The position numbers were made by a program, and so were the translations under genes. Of a DNA stretch of 64,000 nt, positions 9,952-20,185 are shown in pieces. This DNA comes from Diplonema papillatum (taxonomy: Eukaryota; Euglenozoa; Diplonemea; Diplonemida; Diplonemidae): positions 1 through 64,000 of the forward strand of contig JAPJBO010000600.1 in NCBI GenBank assembly GCA_030068145.1, written 5' to 3'. Numbering within the stretch: position 1 is the stretch's first letter; the number at the start of each line of letters is the position of its first letter. Below the pieces are notes generated by a model, which had not been told where the DNA came from, ran no database searches, and saw only the letters and a program-made list of their open reading frames with translations.

Positions 9952-10044
9952 ACTAATGCAACAAAATTACAACTACTGGAGACAGCGAATAGTGCGTTGC
10001 TCAGGGTAGTCGAAGGCCTGACAATCACACGAATGCAACAAATT
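9952..10044. repeat. Right direct repeat flanking element B (about 93 bp)
   Basis: Partner of 7436-7528, with only a handful of differences. It directly follows the 3' end of element B (CAAAGGCCCACACAC) and lies about 50 bp inside intron 3 from the exon 3 donor. Confidence 0.75.
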
Positions 10045-10100
10045 TACCTACTGCTCCGGATCTTTTCCACGTTTGAGTCAAACAGTTGGGCCGGACATAC

Positions 10101-10753
10101 TGCACGTATCGGTCGACGTACTCCTGCCTGTTCGCCTTCGTCAGCGGGACGTCTTTGCCGCCCGGGATGATCTCGACCTCCACTTTTTCGCCGAAAACGT
10201 CGTGCGTCACGGTGAAGCTCGTGCAAAACGTGTCCTCCACCGTCGCGCCCTCTTTCTCCTCGTCGAACGCCAGCAGCGCCTTGAACGAGTGGTAGAGCTC
10301 GGGGTCCAAGTCCTTCAGGTCGTCGAAGTCCGGCTCTATGTACAGCAGCTTTTTGTACGCGACGCCCGGAAAATTGATGTCCAGGATCACCTGGTTGTAG
10401 ATGGCGAGTCCGACCATCTTGCCGATGAGGTGGTACTCGATGTCATTGTGGGAGCAGATGATGCGCGGCTGGAACCAGTGCGTGTGGGTGTCCTCGTTCT
10501 CGGTGAACATGCCGAAGGCGGGGTCCACGAGCTGGCGGATGACGAGCTGGAAGAACTCCTTCTTCACGCCCCCTTCGTCGATGCCTTCTTCGTTCTTAAA
10601 CTGCACGCGCAGCGGCCTCCGCATCTTATTCCGGTTCCTGTTCAGCTCCATCAACGTCGTTCGTATCATGTCTTCACGATTCACGTGCAGTATCAGGTAC
10701 AGCGACTCGTCCGCCGGCTGCAGCACTCCGTTGGAAAAGTTCATCAGCGACCG
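10101..10753 (-). CDS. UBE3A-like HECT E3 ligase, exon 3 (HECT N-lobe)
   Basis: The exon follows acceptor CACCAG and ends at donor GTATGT; it starts in phase 0 and ends in phase 2. It encodes most of the HECT N-lobe: VQFKNEEGIDEGGVKKEFFQ, AFGMFTENEDTHTHWFQP, YHLIGKMVGLAIYNQVILDI, SFKALLAFDEEKEG and ANRQEYVDRYV. These match the E2-binding lobe of HECT ligases (EGID.GGV..EFF, F.G...G.A.YN). The open frame continues past the donor into the intron, but the homologous protein does not. A 56-bp tandem duplication sits on the acceptor. Confidence 0.93.
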
Positions 10754-10842
10754 CTGGTGGTGTGTTGGGAGTTAGAGTTAACCCCATTGGAAAAGTTCAT
10801 CAGTGACCGCTGGTGGTGTGTTGGGAGTTAGAGTTAACTCCG
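10731..10842. repeat. 56-bp tandem duplication of the exon 3 acceptor
   Basis: Units 10731-10786 and 10787-10842 are almost identical. Each contains the acceptor CACACCACCAG and the first codons of exon 3 (minus strand). Since 56 is not a multiple of three, use of the outer acceptor would shift the frame and lead to an early stop; only the inner one gives the HECT protein. Confidence 0.85.
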
Positions 10843-11012
10843 TAGAGGGGAGAGCCAACACTACTACGAAGTGGGTCTTTACGTGTACGCCGGGAGAAGA
10901 TAGCCCGCTAGTGAGTGAACATGATCGTTAGGTTAATCTCCTCCCAAACACGCTGCCAGCGTTCTCTTTCGAGGTTGCAATCGATTGTTATTGCGAGAGA
11001 AATTGCCCATAC

Positions 11013-11341
11013 CCGGACTTGGTCCGTTTGCTGCTGCTTTGAATGGCCCTGGAGCAGGATGTGTTTGAACGTCGCGTTGAGAAGGAACGTGAAGTGCACG
11101 AAGGGAGACGAGTTGCTGATGCCGTCGTACTCCTCCCTGTACCACGTCGCGGCGTTCTTGAAGGTCTGCCCAAGCGTCCGGGGGACAAGCTTTTCCTCCT
11201 TCACGTCGCGGATGTGGCCGGTGGGGAGCTGCATCCACCGCTCGAACTCGCTGGTGGGGCTTATGCGCTCGTTGATGGCGTCGTTGTAGAACTGCTTGTA
11301 CGACACGATGCCCGCGTCGGAGAGGACGAAATTAGCTTCGA
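11013..11341 (-). CDS. UBE3A-like HECT E3 ligase, exon 2
   Basis: The acceptor TGCACAG and the donor GTATGG bound 329 nt. It completes a Phe codon begun in exon 1 (T + TC) and ends in phase 0. The peptide runs from EANFVLSDAGIVSYKQFYND through TFKNAATWYREEYDG to FTFLLNATFKHILLQG. This is the helical region between the N-terminal part and HECT domain of UBE3A-type ligases, including the segment just before the HECT N-lobe. Confidence 0.85.
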
Positions 11342-11903
11342 CTGTGCAGGCGTGTGTGTGGGGGTGAAGGGAAGCGACACTGAAAATAAAACAGAGAGAG
11401 AGACAGACACAAACGTGTGCACCATGCAGAACGTTAGTGTGGTGCACGCACGTTGTTCTTGCTATGTAGGTGGTGCACTCGAGGCCGCCCGCTCAGGAGG
11501 GCTCAGACTTCGAGGCAGAGTAGTAGCAACGTGGATGTTTTATTCGCTCCGCTCGTGGCTCGGGGTTGCAAACCCCACCTCGGGCCTCCCTCGGGACTAA
11601 AACCGACACCTCGACAAAATAAACGGAAATTATCTTGCCGAATAAATGCTTATTATCAAGATCAGGTGGTTGCACCACTAGAGGATCTTCTTCTCTTCTA
11701 CAGTAGATGCAGGATTCAAGTGCACCGCACGTTGCCTCAGACTACACGGCAGAGCAGGTAAAGGTATGTGCACTGCGTGTCGGAAGTGTCTGCATTCGTG
11801 TGAGTACACCGTACATGCACAGATGGCTGACCGAGGACGAAGCGCGGCCGAGAGAGTGATAGCGAGAGGGAGACGAGTGCTCCGGGAGCTTCCGGCCGCC
11901 TCC

Positions 11904-12172
11904 ACTACTACCCCGTACTTACGTTATAACCTTAGCCTTTGACAATGCAAGCCTACCCCTTGTGGCACCTGCATTTCAAGTTCACACTACTACCCCGACT
12001 CACGTTATCAAGTAACCCGAGCCTTTGACAATGCAAGCCTACCCCGTGTGGCACCTGCATTTCAAGTTCACACTACTACCCCGTACTTACGTTATCAAGT
12101 AACCCGAGCCTTTGACAATGCAAGCCTACCCCGTGTGGTACCTGCATTTCAAGTTCACGCTACTACCCCGTA
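11904..12172. repeat. Tandem repeat, about 86-bp unit, three copies plus
   Basis: Units start at 11904, 11986, 12072 and 12159 with ACTACTACCCCG and contain TTTGACAATGCAAGCCTACC and ACCTGCATTTCAAGTTCAC. The array lies in intron 1 of the HECT gene. Single related units are near 19945-19973 (reverse) and 31915-31955. Confidence 0.85.
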
Positions 12173-12184
12173 CTCCTCGTGTGC

Positions 12185-12450
12185 CCCCTACAACAGCAGA
12201 TGCTTTTTCAAGAACATTTCCGGAGTTGGGGGTTGCACTGATAAACGAAGCAACGGACGATCAGCATCAACTGACCAAAGGTCATGAAAATGATAAGGCA
12301 AAAGTTTCTTGTTCTTCGCGTGTACAGGGTATAAACCTCTCTGGGGGGGGGGTTCCTGTATTAGCACTTTTTCGTTCGCTTCGTTTTCTCTTTCATGTGC
12401 AACCGTTGTTCCGGAAATGTCCCCGTCAGTACAGATGTGCTATTAAGAAA
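12185..12450 (+). repeat. Dispersed repeat family D
   Basis: Contains TTCGCGTGTACAGGGTA and a TTGTTCCGGAAATGT end. Related copies: 23135-23330, 40070-40290 and 57860-58050. No coding sequence; within intron 1 of the HECT gene. Confidence 0.6.
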
Positions 12451-12629
12451 AGAATACTGCGATGAGCTACGTGTGCCGCCTACAGGGCAAGAATCTTAGT
12501 TTCACGTGTAGGCAGAACACTGCCTCTCATGCATGTTTGACGCTAGCATCAAGTCTCTTCGCAAAATAGACGGGTGGGAAAAGGTGTAAGACCTCGCAGG
12601 TAGGGGGAGTGCGAAAGTGGCAGGCATAC

Positions 12630-13698
12630 ACAGCATGCTGAGAACGATGCAGGCCGCGGGGATGTGCACGTTGCAGGTTGCCTCAGTGAGCTCGCTCTCG
12701 CCGTCGCGGGAGCCCTGCAGGAGCGTCATGGTCACGTGGGTTTGCAGCGCGGCGACGACGTGGAACTTGTCGCTTTTATAGTTCGCCCAACAGTTGATCA
12801 TCGGAGCGGACAGGAACCGGTTGAGCGTCGCCAACGCGACGCAGAGGTCGCAGAGGTGCACCGTCCAGTGCACGATAGACGGGCACTCGAAGAGCAACAG
12901 GAATAGCCGGGCGAGGCGCCAGGTGAGGAACCCGTTCAGCTTCGCGCACTCGCCCGAAGGGGGAGTTCCGTTGGCCGCCGCCTTCGACAGGTGCGCTCGT
13001 TCGGCGACCAGGACGTCCCTCCACGTCGAGCTGTCGGCGCGGGGGATTTCGGTCGCGAGCTTCAGTATCTGCGCCATCAGCTTCTTGATGACCTTGTGCA
13101 TCTCCGGCCGCCCGTCGAGCGCGCGCAGCGCCCGCCGCGCCTCCGGCAGGTCGATCCCCAGGCACCCGCCGCCGTGCAGCGGCGTCGGCGCGTTCCCGCC
13201 CTCCTCTTCGCTGTACACGTCGCCCTTCGCGCGGAGCAGCCGGACGGACAGGAACGCCCACGGCGCGGATGTGACGGAAAACGCGTCCTCGAGGTATGCC
13301 GCGAGCTCAGCGGACCCTCGCGACTTCGCTTCCGGGTCTTCCACGCTGGCGGCTTCGATGAGGGCGTGGACACGGTCTGCGGTCAAAATCGCGTGATTCA
13401 TCGCACCTGTGGGGTAGCAGTAGGCGGGGCAGAAGTGGAAGACCGGCGGTTGCCGGAACGCATCCTTTGCGAGCTTGCCACGCGCGATCTCGAACAGCTC
13501 CGCGTCGGTGGCGGCCGCGTGCTCGAAATGCTCGCCGCTCGACGCGCAGTCCTTGTTAGTGCACCGGCTGTCGCCGCAGCCGTGCTTCAGCTGCTGGAAG
13601 TAGGCCTTCACGAGGCCCAGCAGCCGCTCCTTCTTGTCGGGCGTGCACGGGAACAGGTTCGGGAGCGGGTCGCCATCCGGCGCGGCGCCGGCGGACAT
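12630..13698 (-). CDS. UBE3A-like HECT E3 ubiquitin ligase, exon 1 with AZUL zinc finger
   Basis: Ubiquitin-protein ligase acting in protein turnover. Residues about 25-95 form an AZUL domain (the N-terminal zinc finger of UBE3A): LVKAYFQQLKHGCGDSRC then TNKDC, with Cys41, Cys46, Cys51 spaced C-x4-C-x4-C and a further Cys at about 90. In UBE3A this domain binds the proteasome subunit Rpn10. The rest of the exon is helical. The donor GTATGCC leaves one base (T) that completes Phe with exon 2. The four exons found code for about 740 residues, and roughly 95 more are expected in a terminal exon outside the window, giving a length close to the family's 850. Met at 13696-13698 is the first in frame; a copy of this 5' region lies upstream at 13981-14290. 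Confidence 0.9.
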
Positions 13699-13980
13699 CC
13701 TACGCCTCTTCCGCTCGGGCCCGTCGGTCCCTTCCAGCGTGTCGAACGTCGCTTTCTCTCTTTTCCTTCGTCCCTGCCCTTCCTTACCCCCTTCCCCCTC
13801 CCGCCCAATGACAGCAAGTGTGAGACTCCCACCCCAGGGGTGGTTGATTCCTGCGCATGTTTAAGTTTTGCGTCTTTCCCATCCTTTGGGTTTTCGCCAA
13901 CGGAGACGTTGGGGGAAGTGACCAATATTCCCATTCGAAACAAACTTGTTCCCTTATATTCCTTCGATATTTCGTTCAGG

Positions 13981-14290
13981 CTTCTATGCGGCCGTGTGCT
14001 CGGAATGCTCGCCGCTCGACGCGCAGTCCTTGTTCATGCACAGCCGTCGCCGCAGCCGTGCTTCAGCTGCTGGAAGTAGGCCTTCACGAGGCCCAGCAGC
14101 CGCTCCTTCTTGTCGGGCGTGCACGGGAACAGGTTCGGGTGCGGGTCGCCATCCGCTCGGGCCCGTCGGTCCCTTCCAGCGTGTCGAACGTCGCTTTCTC
14201 TCTTTTCCTTCGTCCCTCCCCTTCCTTACCCCCTTCCCCCTCCCGCCCAATGACAGCAAGTGTGAGACTCCGAGGTTGCGAGGGGGCCGG
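13981..14290 (-). pseudogene. Partial copy of the AZUL exon and its upstream region
   Basis: The segment repeats 13515-13835: the Cys-rich AZUL coding part, the codons before it and the 5' flank (TCTCTCTTTTCCTTCGTCCC, CCCAATGACAGCAAG). It lacks the stretch holding the start codon and has small deletions, so it is not a functional first exon. It lies in tandem, same orientation, 5' of the gene. Confidence 0.85.
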
Positions 14291-14562
14291 TCAATTGACT
14301 TCTTCCCACGACGCAAAGGTGGGTCCTCGGACATCCATCTTCTGTAGATGCACGCACAGATCGACAGGGAGACGGTCCTCGGCCAACCGCAGAGGGTGTA
14401 GTGGCCTAGCGCAGGCAGCAGCCTTGATACGGTCGCACAGGTCATGCACCAAGAGCAAGAACAACGATATACCGAATGGCTCGCTGTGCAGCATCGAGAC
14501 ATGCGTTGCAGCAGCCGTCGATGAAAACAAGGTTAGGCGGGAAAGAAGTTGAAGTAAGGCTG
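14291..14562 (-). CDS. Orphan terminal exon, product unknown
   Basis: An open minus-strand frame from a possible acceptor GTCCTAG to TGA at 14291-14293. The peptide ends VDLCVHLQKMDVRGPTFAS then WEEVN and includes FGISLFLLLVHDLCDRIKA. Composition is balanced and protein-like, unlike the surrounding repeats. A second frame over the same bases (FPPNLVFIDGCCNACLDAAQ) also looks protein-like, so an old frameshift is possible. The stop abuts the duplicated AZUL segment. I cannot name the family, and no partner exon was found. Confidence 0.35.
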
Positions 14563-14770
14563 CTAGGACGAAGCATAAAGCTTGCAGGGTATGAGCAGAA
14601 CGAACTGGAAGTAGACGACGTCCGGGACACTTCGCTGCGTTCATCAAAGAAGAGAACCGTCACGACGCGCCTGCCACTAACATCATTGTAAGTGCGCACT
14701 CATACGTAGCACCCTCATCCGGGGAGTATAATATTATGGGCACGGCACCCTCGTCTCTTCTTGTTCACGA

Positions 14771-16453
14771 CTACGTGTGTTGGGCCTCGAAGACTTGAAG
14801 CTGGAGTTAAAGAAAGGTGTGTCCGAGTCACACCCAAGAAAACGGGTGTGCTCCAAAACGCGTGTATGTGGACACCTGCAAGGCGGCGGTGACGCCCCGA
14901 TGTTCAACTCCAGCTTACAGGGGGGGGTTAAATACAACTTTCTTGGAATACAACTACCGCCGCTAAATACAACTACTGTTTTTGTTTTGTATAAGCACCT
15001 GCTTTGTAGGAAATACTTGAGGAGGCTGCCAGTTGCAAAAGATCAAAAGATCAAAGGAGGTAAATGTGCTGTAGCCCACACGAAACACACGTAAATCTGG
15101 GTTTAGTGGCGGGCGTAAGCGTTCAACAAAAATGCCGAAGCAACTCGACAGGTCGGGCGCGGTGAGTTGGGTGAAGAGGGTGGTCGGGACTGATGTCCCG
15201 TCCCTTCTTTCATTCACCGCAAACAACCGCCGACTCGCAGCGGTGCTCAAGGTCGCACGCGACGTCGAGGGGACCGCGGAGGCGGGGCTGTTTTTTCTCC
15301 TTGTTCCGTTGAATACTACTGTCTTGGAATAGTGCTGTTTCACTGGAGTTCTGCACTATTCTCGTTTCAGTGAAGCCTCTAAGATTGACTAGGGCTCGCT
15401 GTGAGTTGGCATTTCCTCTTCGGACTGGAAGCCGAGGGCCTGGGCCGGAGGAAGTTCGTCCAAACCTCTCCGGCGTCCTCCGACGGAAAGCTGGCCTCCG
15501 TCGGCACGAACCCAGCCTGGCCCAGGTGAGCCTGGATGGGGAGCCTCCCACGGAGGCGCCTGGTTGTCTGCGGCAAACGGTTGCCGGCGTGTCGACCGGC
15601 GAGCGCGATGCCGGCCTACCTTGGTTGTGGGGCGCCCCCGAGCGTCCCAGGGCCTCGGGCTGGGTTCCTGTTTCCGCAGCGCCTCGGCCGGCTGCTTCCA
15701 TTTCGCAACCGGACCAGGAACTGGTCCGGTTGCGGCGCACTCGCCCCCGATCCGCCCACCCCGGGGTCCGGTCCAATGCCTTCCATCCCTGTCCAGCCGC
15801 ACTCGTCATCAGACTTCGTGGGAGGAGGTCCCGGCGGGTCCACTTCCGATTCGGGCTTGTCCGATTCCGAACTGGAGTCGGACTTGGAGTCCTGAAACCT
15901 TGTAAAGGGTTCCAGGGTGAGGTTCACGCTCGAGTCGGCCCTGTGGCTGACCCGCCGCTGCTACTTCCGACGGCCTGCCGCTCGCGGAGGGGAGGTCCGC
16001 CTGGCAGCGGCCTCGGCAGCTGCGTGGTGGGCCTCGTCGGCCTCTTGCGGTGGCGGGGTCAGCCTGGGCGCCGGCTGCGAGTCCAGCCTGTTCGACGCAC
16101 CCCTTGCGGGCCAAGTTGCCGCGACAAAGCGCGGGGGTCCGATTCAGACGGCCGTCTGACTTTTTTCTGACTCGGAAAGAAGTACGAAAACACCGGTCCG
16201 AGTCGATCTGAGTCAGACCGACTGCGAAGTACGAAATGCTGCTCGAAATCTGCTCCCTCTGCACGGGGGCACGGAAACCCACGGTTGATTAGCATGGAAA
16301 AACAGTTGTATTCCAAGACAGTTGTATTCGAAGACCACGTTCTGCCGCGAACCTGCATTTTGAGCTTGACGCTTTGAATACAACGGGCGCTCGTTGATTT
16401 TAGCCCCCCCCCTGTAAAGCTCCAGCTGTTGAGGCTGGACTCCACCGTGTAGG
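14771..16453. mobile_element. Candidate inverted-repeat element, related to MITE family C
   Basis: The right end (CTCCAGCTGTTGAGGCTGG then ACTCCACCGTGTA) is the terminal inverted repeat of the small elements at 17749-17893 and 55835-56014. The left end (GAAGCTGGAGTTAAAG near 14797) is a degenerate partner. Further in, an inverted pair near 14918-14930 and 16403-16420 shares a run of G/C after CCAGCTT(T)ACA. Inside lie a family B repeat (14975-15131) and a GC-rich core. No clear target duplication was seen. It may be a larger relative of the MITEs or several nested insertions. Confidence 0.4.
15309..16331. other. GC-rich block bounded by about 32-bp inverted repeats
   Basis: 15309-15340 and 16300-16331 are inverted copies sharing ATTCCAAGACAGT on one strand and ACTGTCTTGGAAT on the other, about 27 of 32 positions alike. 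Between them, about 15380-16170 is strongly GC-rich and open in several frames on both strands. The minus frame with FQDSKSDSSSESDKPESEVD (15890-15750) looks like an acidic disordered protein segment, but no splice sites or start could be fixed. I make no functional call. Confidence 0.4.
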
Positions 16454-17089
16454 TATTCATAATGTACATTCATTGTTCTACGACTATTCTTGTTGACGAC
16501 AACCCCTGTGATAGGTGCTGGTCTCGTACAAGTGTTCGGTCGTCGGAAACCCCCAAAATCTGCCGATCTTATACGACACAACAAAAACAGGAGTTTCGTT
16601 TTGATTGTGTGTGCCGTTGGTACGCGAAGCACGCTGTCTACGTCTCCTTTGCCTTCACAACGACCCGCAAGATTGTGCGCTATAGAAAGAGTTTACCTCC
16701 CCGCTCCCCTTCGTCGCGGTAAAACGTATACACGCGATGTGGAGTGGGCGGGAAACCAATTCGAAGGATGGCTAGATTCGGGGAAGGTTCTCAAAAGAAA
16801 AACGCGGCGGCTCGTGCAACAACGCTCACGCTGACGTATTGAGATGGATAGAGGTGTTTCACCTTTCCTCGTGAGTTTGGCATCGTTACTCATTCACGCT
16901 CACTCCCTTAAGATGCTTTCGATGGAGGCAATCTCCCCTATATCTCGGCTGTGCCTGCGTAACGGGGCTCGGCTTGTCCTCTAGTTCAATGATTCGGGTT
17001 TAGGGATCGCAGTATTGGCGTCGCAATGCTTTTGTAAGACAATCAAAGCTGGACGTTGACGAGGACGTGCCGTGAACAATTTCCAACGG

Positions 17090-17280
17090 CGGATAGGGTG
17101 TCTCGTGGATGTGGGAGTGGTGACACATTGACGATCCTGTTGACCATGTCCACAGGCCCCGGATAATGCAGTCGTCTCTTTTTGAAGGAAGGGTTGGCCC
17201 TTGAAACGCTTCAGGGTTAACTACCCTGGAAAGCTGCACGTTCTTCGTGTAGGAGGGTGTCTCGTGGATGTGCATGGCAA
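17090..17280. repeat. Dispersed repeat family I
   Basis: Contains GTGACACATTGACGATCCT, TTTTTGAAGGAAGGGTTG and CTGGAAAGCTGCAC. The same blocks in the same order are at 29537-29762. GGGTGTCTCGTGGATGTG occurs twice within this copy. No coding sequence is visible. Confidence 0.6.
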
Positions 17281-17748
17281 AAACAGAGAAGAACGCATTC
17301 CCTTGCATCGGGCCGTACCGTCAACCGCAATAGGAAAAACCTTTGGCCGACAGAACTAATATGTGGGTAAGGGAATTCGGCAAGCTGAATCCGCTTGGGA
17401 AAAGGATTGGCACGTGCGGCCGTGTTTTTGGTGCGGTCGACGATATACGTCGTTCTCATGCCTGGCTTTTTTTTTTTTGAGAATTGAAGAAGAACGATCG
17501 CGCTTCTCTCTTGGCCGGTGTCAGGGCCGCGCTGGGTGCGCCACACCCCTAAAAACGTGACAGGTGCAAGAGGAGGGGCGACCGTGCGTTGGTTGCTCTA
17601 TTTCTCTATTTCGGCGCCGTCTTCTTCTGAATGGGCGGGAAACACGCTTGAATTGCGTTCACAGCGCAGTCGGGGGGGAGGATGAGGGGAGCCGTTAGTT
17701 CGGTATTTGTGGGGTATGTCGGGGTGTTGAAATCCCCTCAACACCATG

Positions 17749-17893
17749 TACACGGTGAGGTCTCGCCTCAGAAGCTGGAGTTGAAGAGGGGCCCGAGTCA
17801 CCCACCAACCAAAAGTCGTGTAAATATACCCGAAAAGCGGGTATGACGCCCGCTTTTTTAACTCTGGCTCCCGAGGCTGGACTCTACCGCGTA
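17749..17893. mobile_element. MITE family C, copy 2
   Basis: Inverted ends TACACGGTGAGG and CTCTACCGCGTA, followed inward by CTCAGAAGCTGGAGTT and AACTCTGGCTCCCGAGG. The interior has a CCCGAAAAGCGGGT stem. It is 145 bp long, non-coding and palindromic. Confidence 0.65.
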
Positions 17894-18108
17894 GGTCCTA
17901 CATGGGAGGGGGGTAGGTACACTCGTGAGGGGACGGTCATCTCGTACCACCTCCGCATTGCTCGTCAGACCGGTGGGTAAGCTCAACCTTATTGGTAGGT
18001 TGAACAATCCCACCCTCTTGGTCTAGTCCGAAAAGTGTTCCCCCAGCTTTTCTTTCGCATCGTCTCCCCTCCACTTGGACTGCGGACTGTGGCGGTTGCC
18101 AGCGCAAA

Positions 18109-18256
18109 TCAGCGGATTTCCGGTGTTTTGGCCTCAATCTTCAGCGCCGACGAGCTGGCCTTTGGCACTACAGGGTTGTAGTGCATGGCGCCCGGTTCGG
18201 CGAAATACGACAGGTAGATCACCTGCTTCGGCTTCACCAAATCGCCCGACTCATTT
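18109..18256 (-). CDS. WW-OTU deubiquitinase, exon 2 (catalytic His)
   Basis: The exon follows acceptor CACACAG, and one base (A) completes Arg351 begun in exon 1. The peptide includes QVIYLSYFAEPGAMHYNPVV, the C-terminal OTU motif with the catalytic His (His376, in HYN). It ends at TGA 18109-18111 after KTPEIR. The phase join and the presence of exactly the missing OTU motif support the intron at 18257-18650. Confidence 0.88.
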
Positions 18257-18650
18257 CTGTGTGATTTACGTTTTCCGCGTTGAATTTCTTGGTCGGTGTT
18301 TTAAGACAGGTGGCAGAAGATCGCTGTGTCTGACGGGCCCGCCCCAGTCAGAGACGAGAGTTGGTCGAGTCGTATGACTCCTAAGTTCGTGAATTTCGTC
18401 CAACTCTAGTGAGACTTAAGTCTAGCTTTAGACTAGTCTGACTGGGACTTCGGCCTCAGTTCATCCCTGTTCTCCAACTCGGAAGTCTAATCTGACTGAC
18501 TTTATCATGTCTGCAACCTCTGCCTTGAGTAAAGTAAAGCAATTCTGGCGCGGGGTGAAAACCGTACACCGCGAGTAGGACAAAGTAGAAAGGGACCAAA
18601 TCCTGGACGTGGTTTCAGGTTTGAATTGGAGAGGGAGGAGTGCCACATAC

Positions 18651-19702
18651 CGCGGGCAAATGGATGTGACATCGCTCTCGGTGCTCGGGATGATGCGGGC
18701 TTCGAAGCAGTACAGGTTGGCTGCGGCGACAAGGGTGGCGTGGTCACCCCAGCGGGAAGTGTGCTGCATTTGCTCGCAGTACTCGTCGAAGTCGTCGTCC
18801 ATGAACGCGAGGTAGAAGTCGCGGTGCGCGCGGATGTACGCAACGACCTCCGACCGCACGGCTTTAAAGTGCTCCGGCCCGCCTTTGACGAAGTAGGCGA
18901 CGGACGAGAACTGGCAGTGGCCGTCTTTGCTGACGCTGATCTCTTCCATGCCGGCCTCCGCGATCCTCTTGTCCAACTGGTCCAAGTGCTCGCGCGTCTG
19001 CTCGGCGGTGCGCGGCGGCTCTTCGACGGAGGCTTGCATCGCGTGCATGATCTGCCGCTCGAACGCCGCTTCGATCGTCGCCTCCGGCGGTTCCATCCAC
19101 GTGCTTTCTTTCGTCTTCGTGGAGAACCAATACAGCAGCCCGTCGCCGGTGACGTGTCGTTCCCATTCTTCGACTGCGTCGGGGAGTTCGATCCCCAGGT
19201 TGTGCTTCACCGAGCAGAAGTCGAATATCCGGCGGAGCAGAGGGTAAATCGCGTGCTGCGGCACCGGCATGAGCAGTTCATACGTCGGCACGTCAGCCCC
19301 TTTGAACAAAAGGTACACTCGCGAGTGGTCGGGCGTGCGCTTGATGACCTCCGTGTAGGTGAGCGTCCCGCCGATGTGGTCTACCCGGACGCCGGTGCCC
19401 GAAGGATCCGCGGACAGCGTGACCCTCTTCGTCGCCGACTTTGTGTGCAGCGCGAGGGTGTGCCGCTCCTCGTTCCACTCCACCATCGGGCGGCCAACCG
19501 GCGTGTGCGGGATAGCCTCGCGTATATTCACGCAGTGCACCAGCGGCCAGACCCTGTCGGTTCCATCCTTCACGAGGGCTGTGTACGTCGACTCCCCAGT
19601 TCGGCTCAGCAGCGTGACGCCCCACCAGAGGTTGTACCTATCCTTCGACTCATACAGGTGCTCCTTGCCCAACTCGAAGCCCTCGCTTTGATAGACGCCC
19701 AT
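18651..19702 (-). CDS. WW-domain OTU-family deubiquitinase, exon 1
   Basis: The two exons give 399 residues. Residues 1-170 form an N-terminal region of unknown fold. A WW domain lies at about 175-207 (Trp180, Tyr191-Trp192, Trp202, Pro205; YWFSTKTKESTWMEPP), which would bind proline-rich partners. The OTU cysteine protease domain runs from about 245 to 385: SVSKDGHCQFSSVAYF holds the oxyanion Asp260 and nucleophile Cys263, and exon 2 supplies His376. OTU enzymes cleave ubiquitin from substrates. The donor is GTATGT after CCCGCG. Met at 19700-19702 is the first in frame. The gene lies upstream of the HECT ligase on the same strand, about 4.4 kb away. Confidence 0.92.
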
Positions 19703-19975
19703 GCGGCGCTACTCTCGTCCGGCCCGCCTGCCGGAGTAGCAGCTGTCTTCCTTTCGTCGGCGCACGTGGCGGCCGACGATCCCTCGCGTGAATTACCCCC
19801 TCACGCCCCTCTGCCCTTTGGGGCCGCTGTGAGATATGAGTTTCGTAGTGGCACAACAAAAGCAGCAAGAGAGTTGAAGTATGGCAAAGATAAAGTGGTG
19901 TCACCTGAGGGGGTAATCTCAGGGCCGCCCACGTGATAAGCCGTTAAAGCAGTGTGAACTTGAAATGCAGGTACC

Positions 19976-20185
19976 GTTAAGCATTGTGGTCTTTTGAGTA
20001 CATGAATCACATGGACTAGCATGCACTTAGCATGCACGTTAAGCAGCGGCTGCCGGCTTGTCCCGTGACACATTTTATATGTAGTTGGCTATCACGAATA
20101 GACTACGTTATAGAAAGAGTAGCGTTGGCACTCTTACAGGTTCGTTCCCTCGTAGCTCGCCGGGAACGGGCACTCCAGTGAAACT
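19976..20185 (-). mobile_element. Retroelement 3' end carrying the element-A terminal motif
   Basis: On the minus strand, 19976-20030 is a diverged copy of the terminal motif. Next to it AGCAGCGGCTGCC and CCCGTGACAC match the loop and arm of the hairpin at 60452-60530. CCCTCGTAGCTCGCCGGG near 20149-20166 matches 60627-60645. Terminal motif, hairpin remnant and this block occur in the same order at 60400-60650, so both loci carry the end of one element family. Confidence 0.6.

Noticed and set aside
10025..10100. Extension of HECT exon 3 reading into VRPNCLTQTWKRSG
   Set aside because: Homology to HECT proteins stops at YVQ and resumes at YLFHDS in exon 4; a GTATGT donor lies exactly there.
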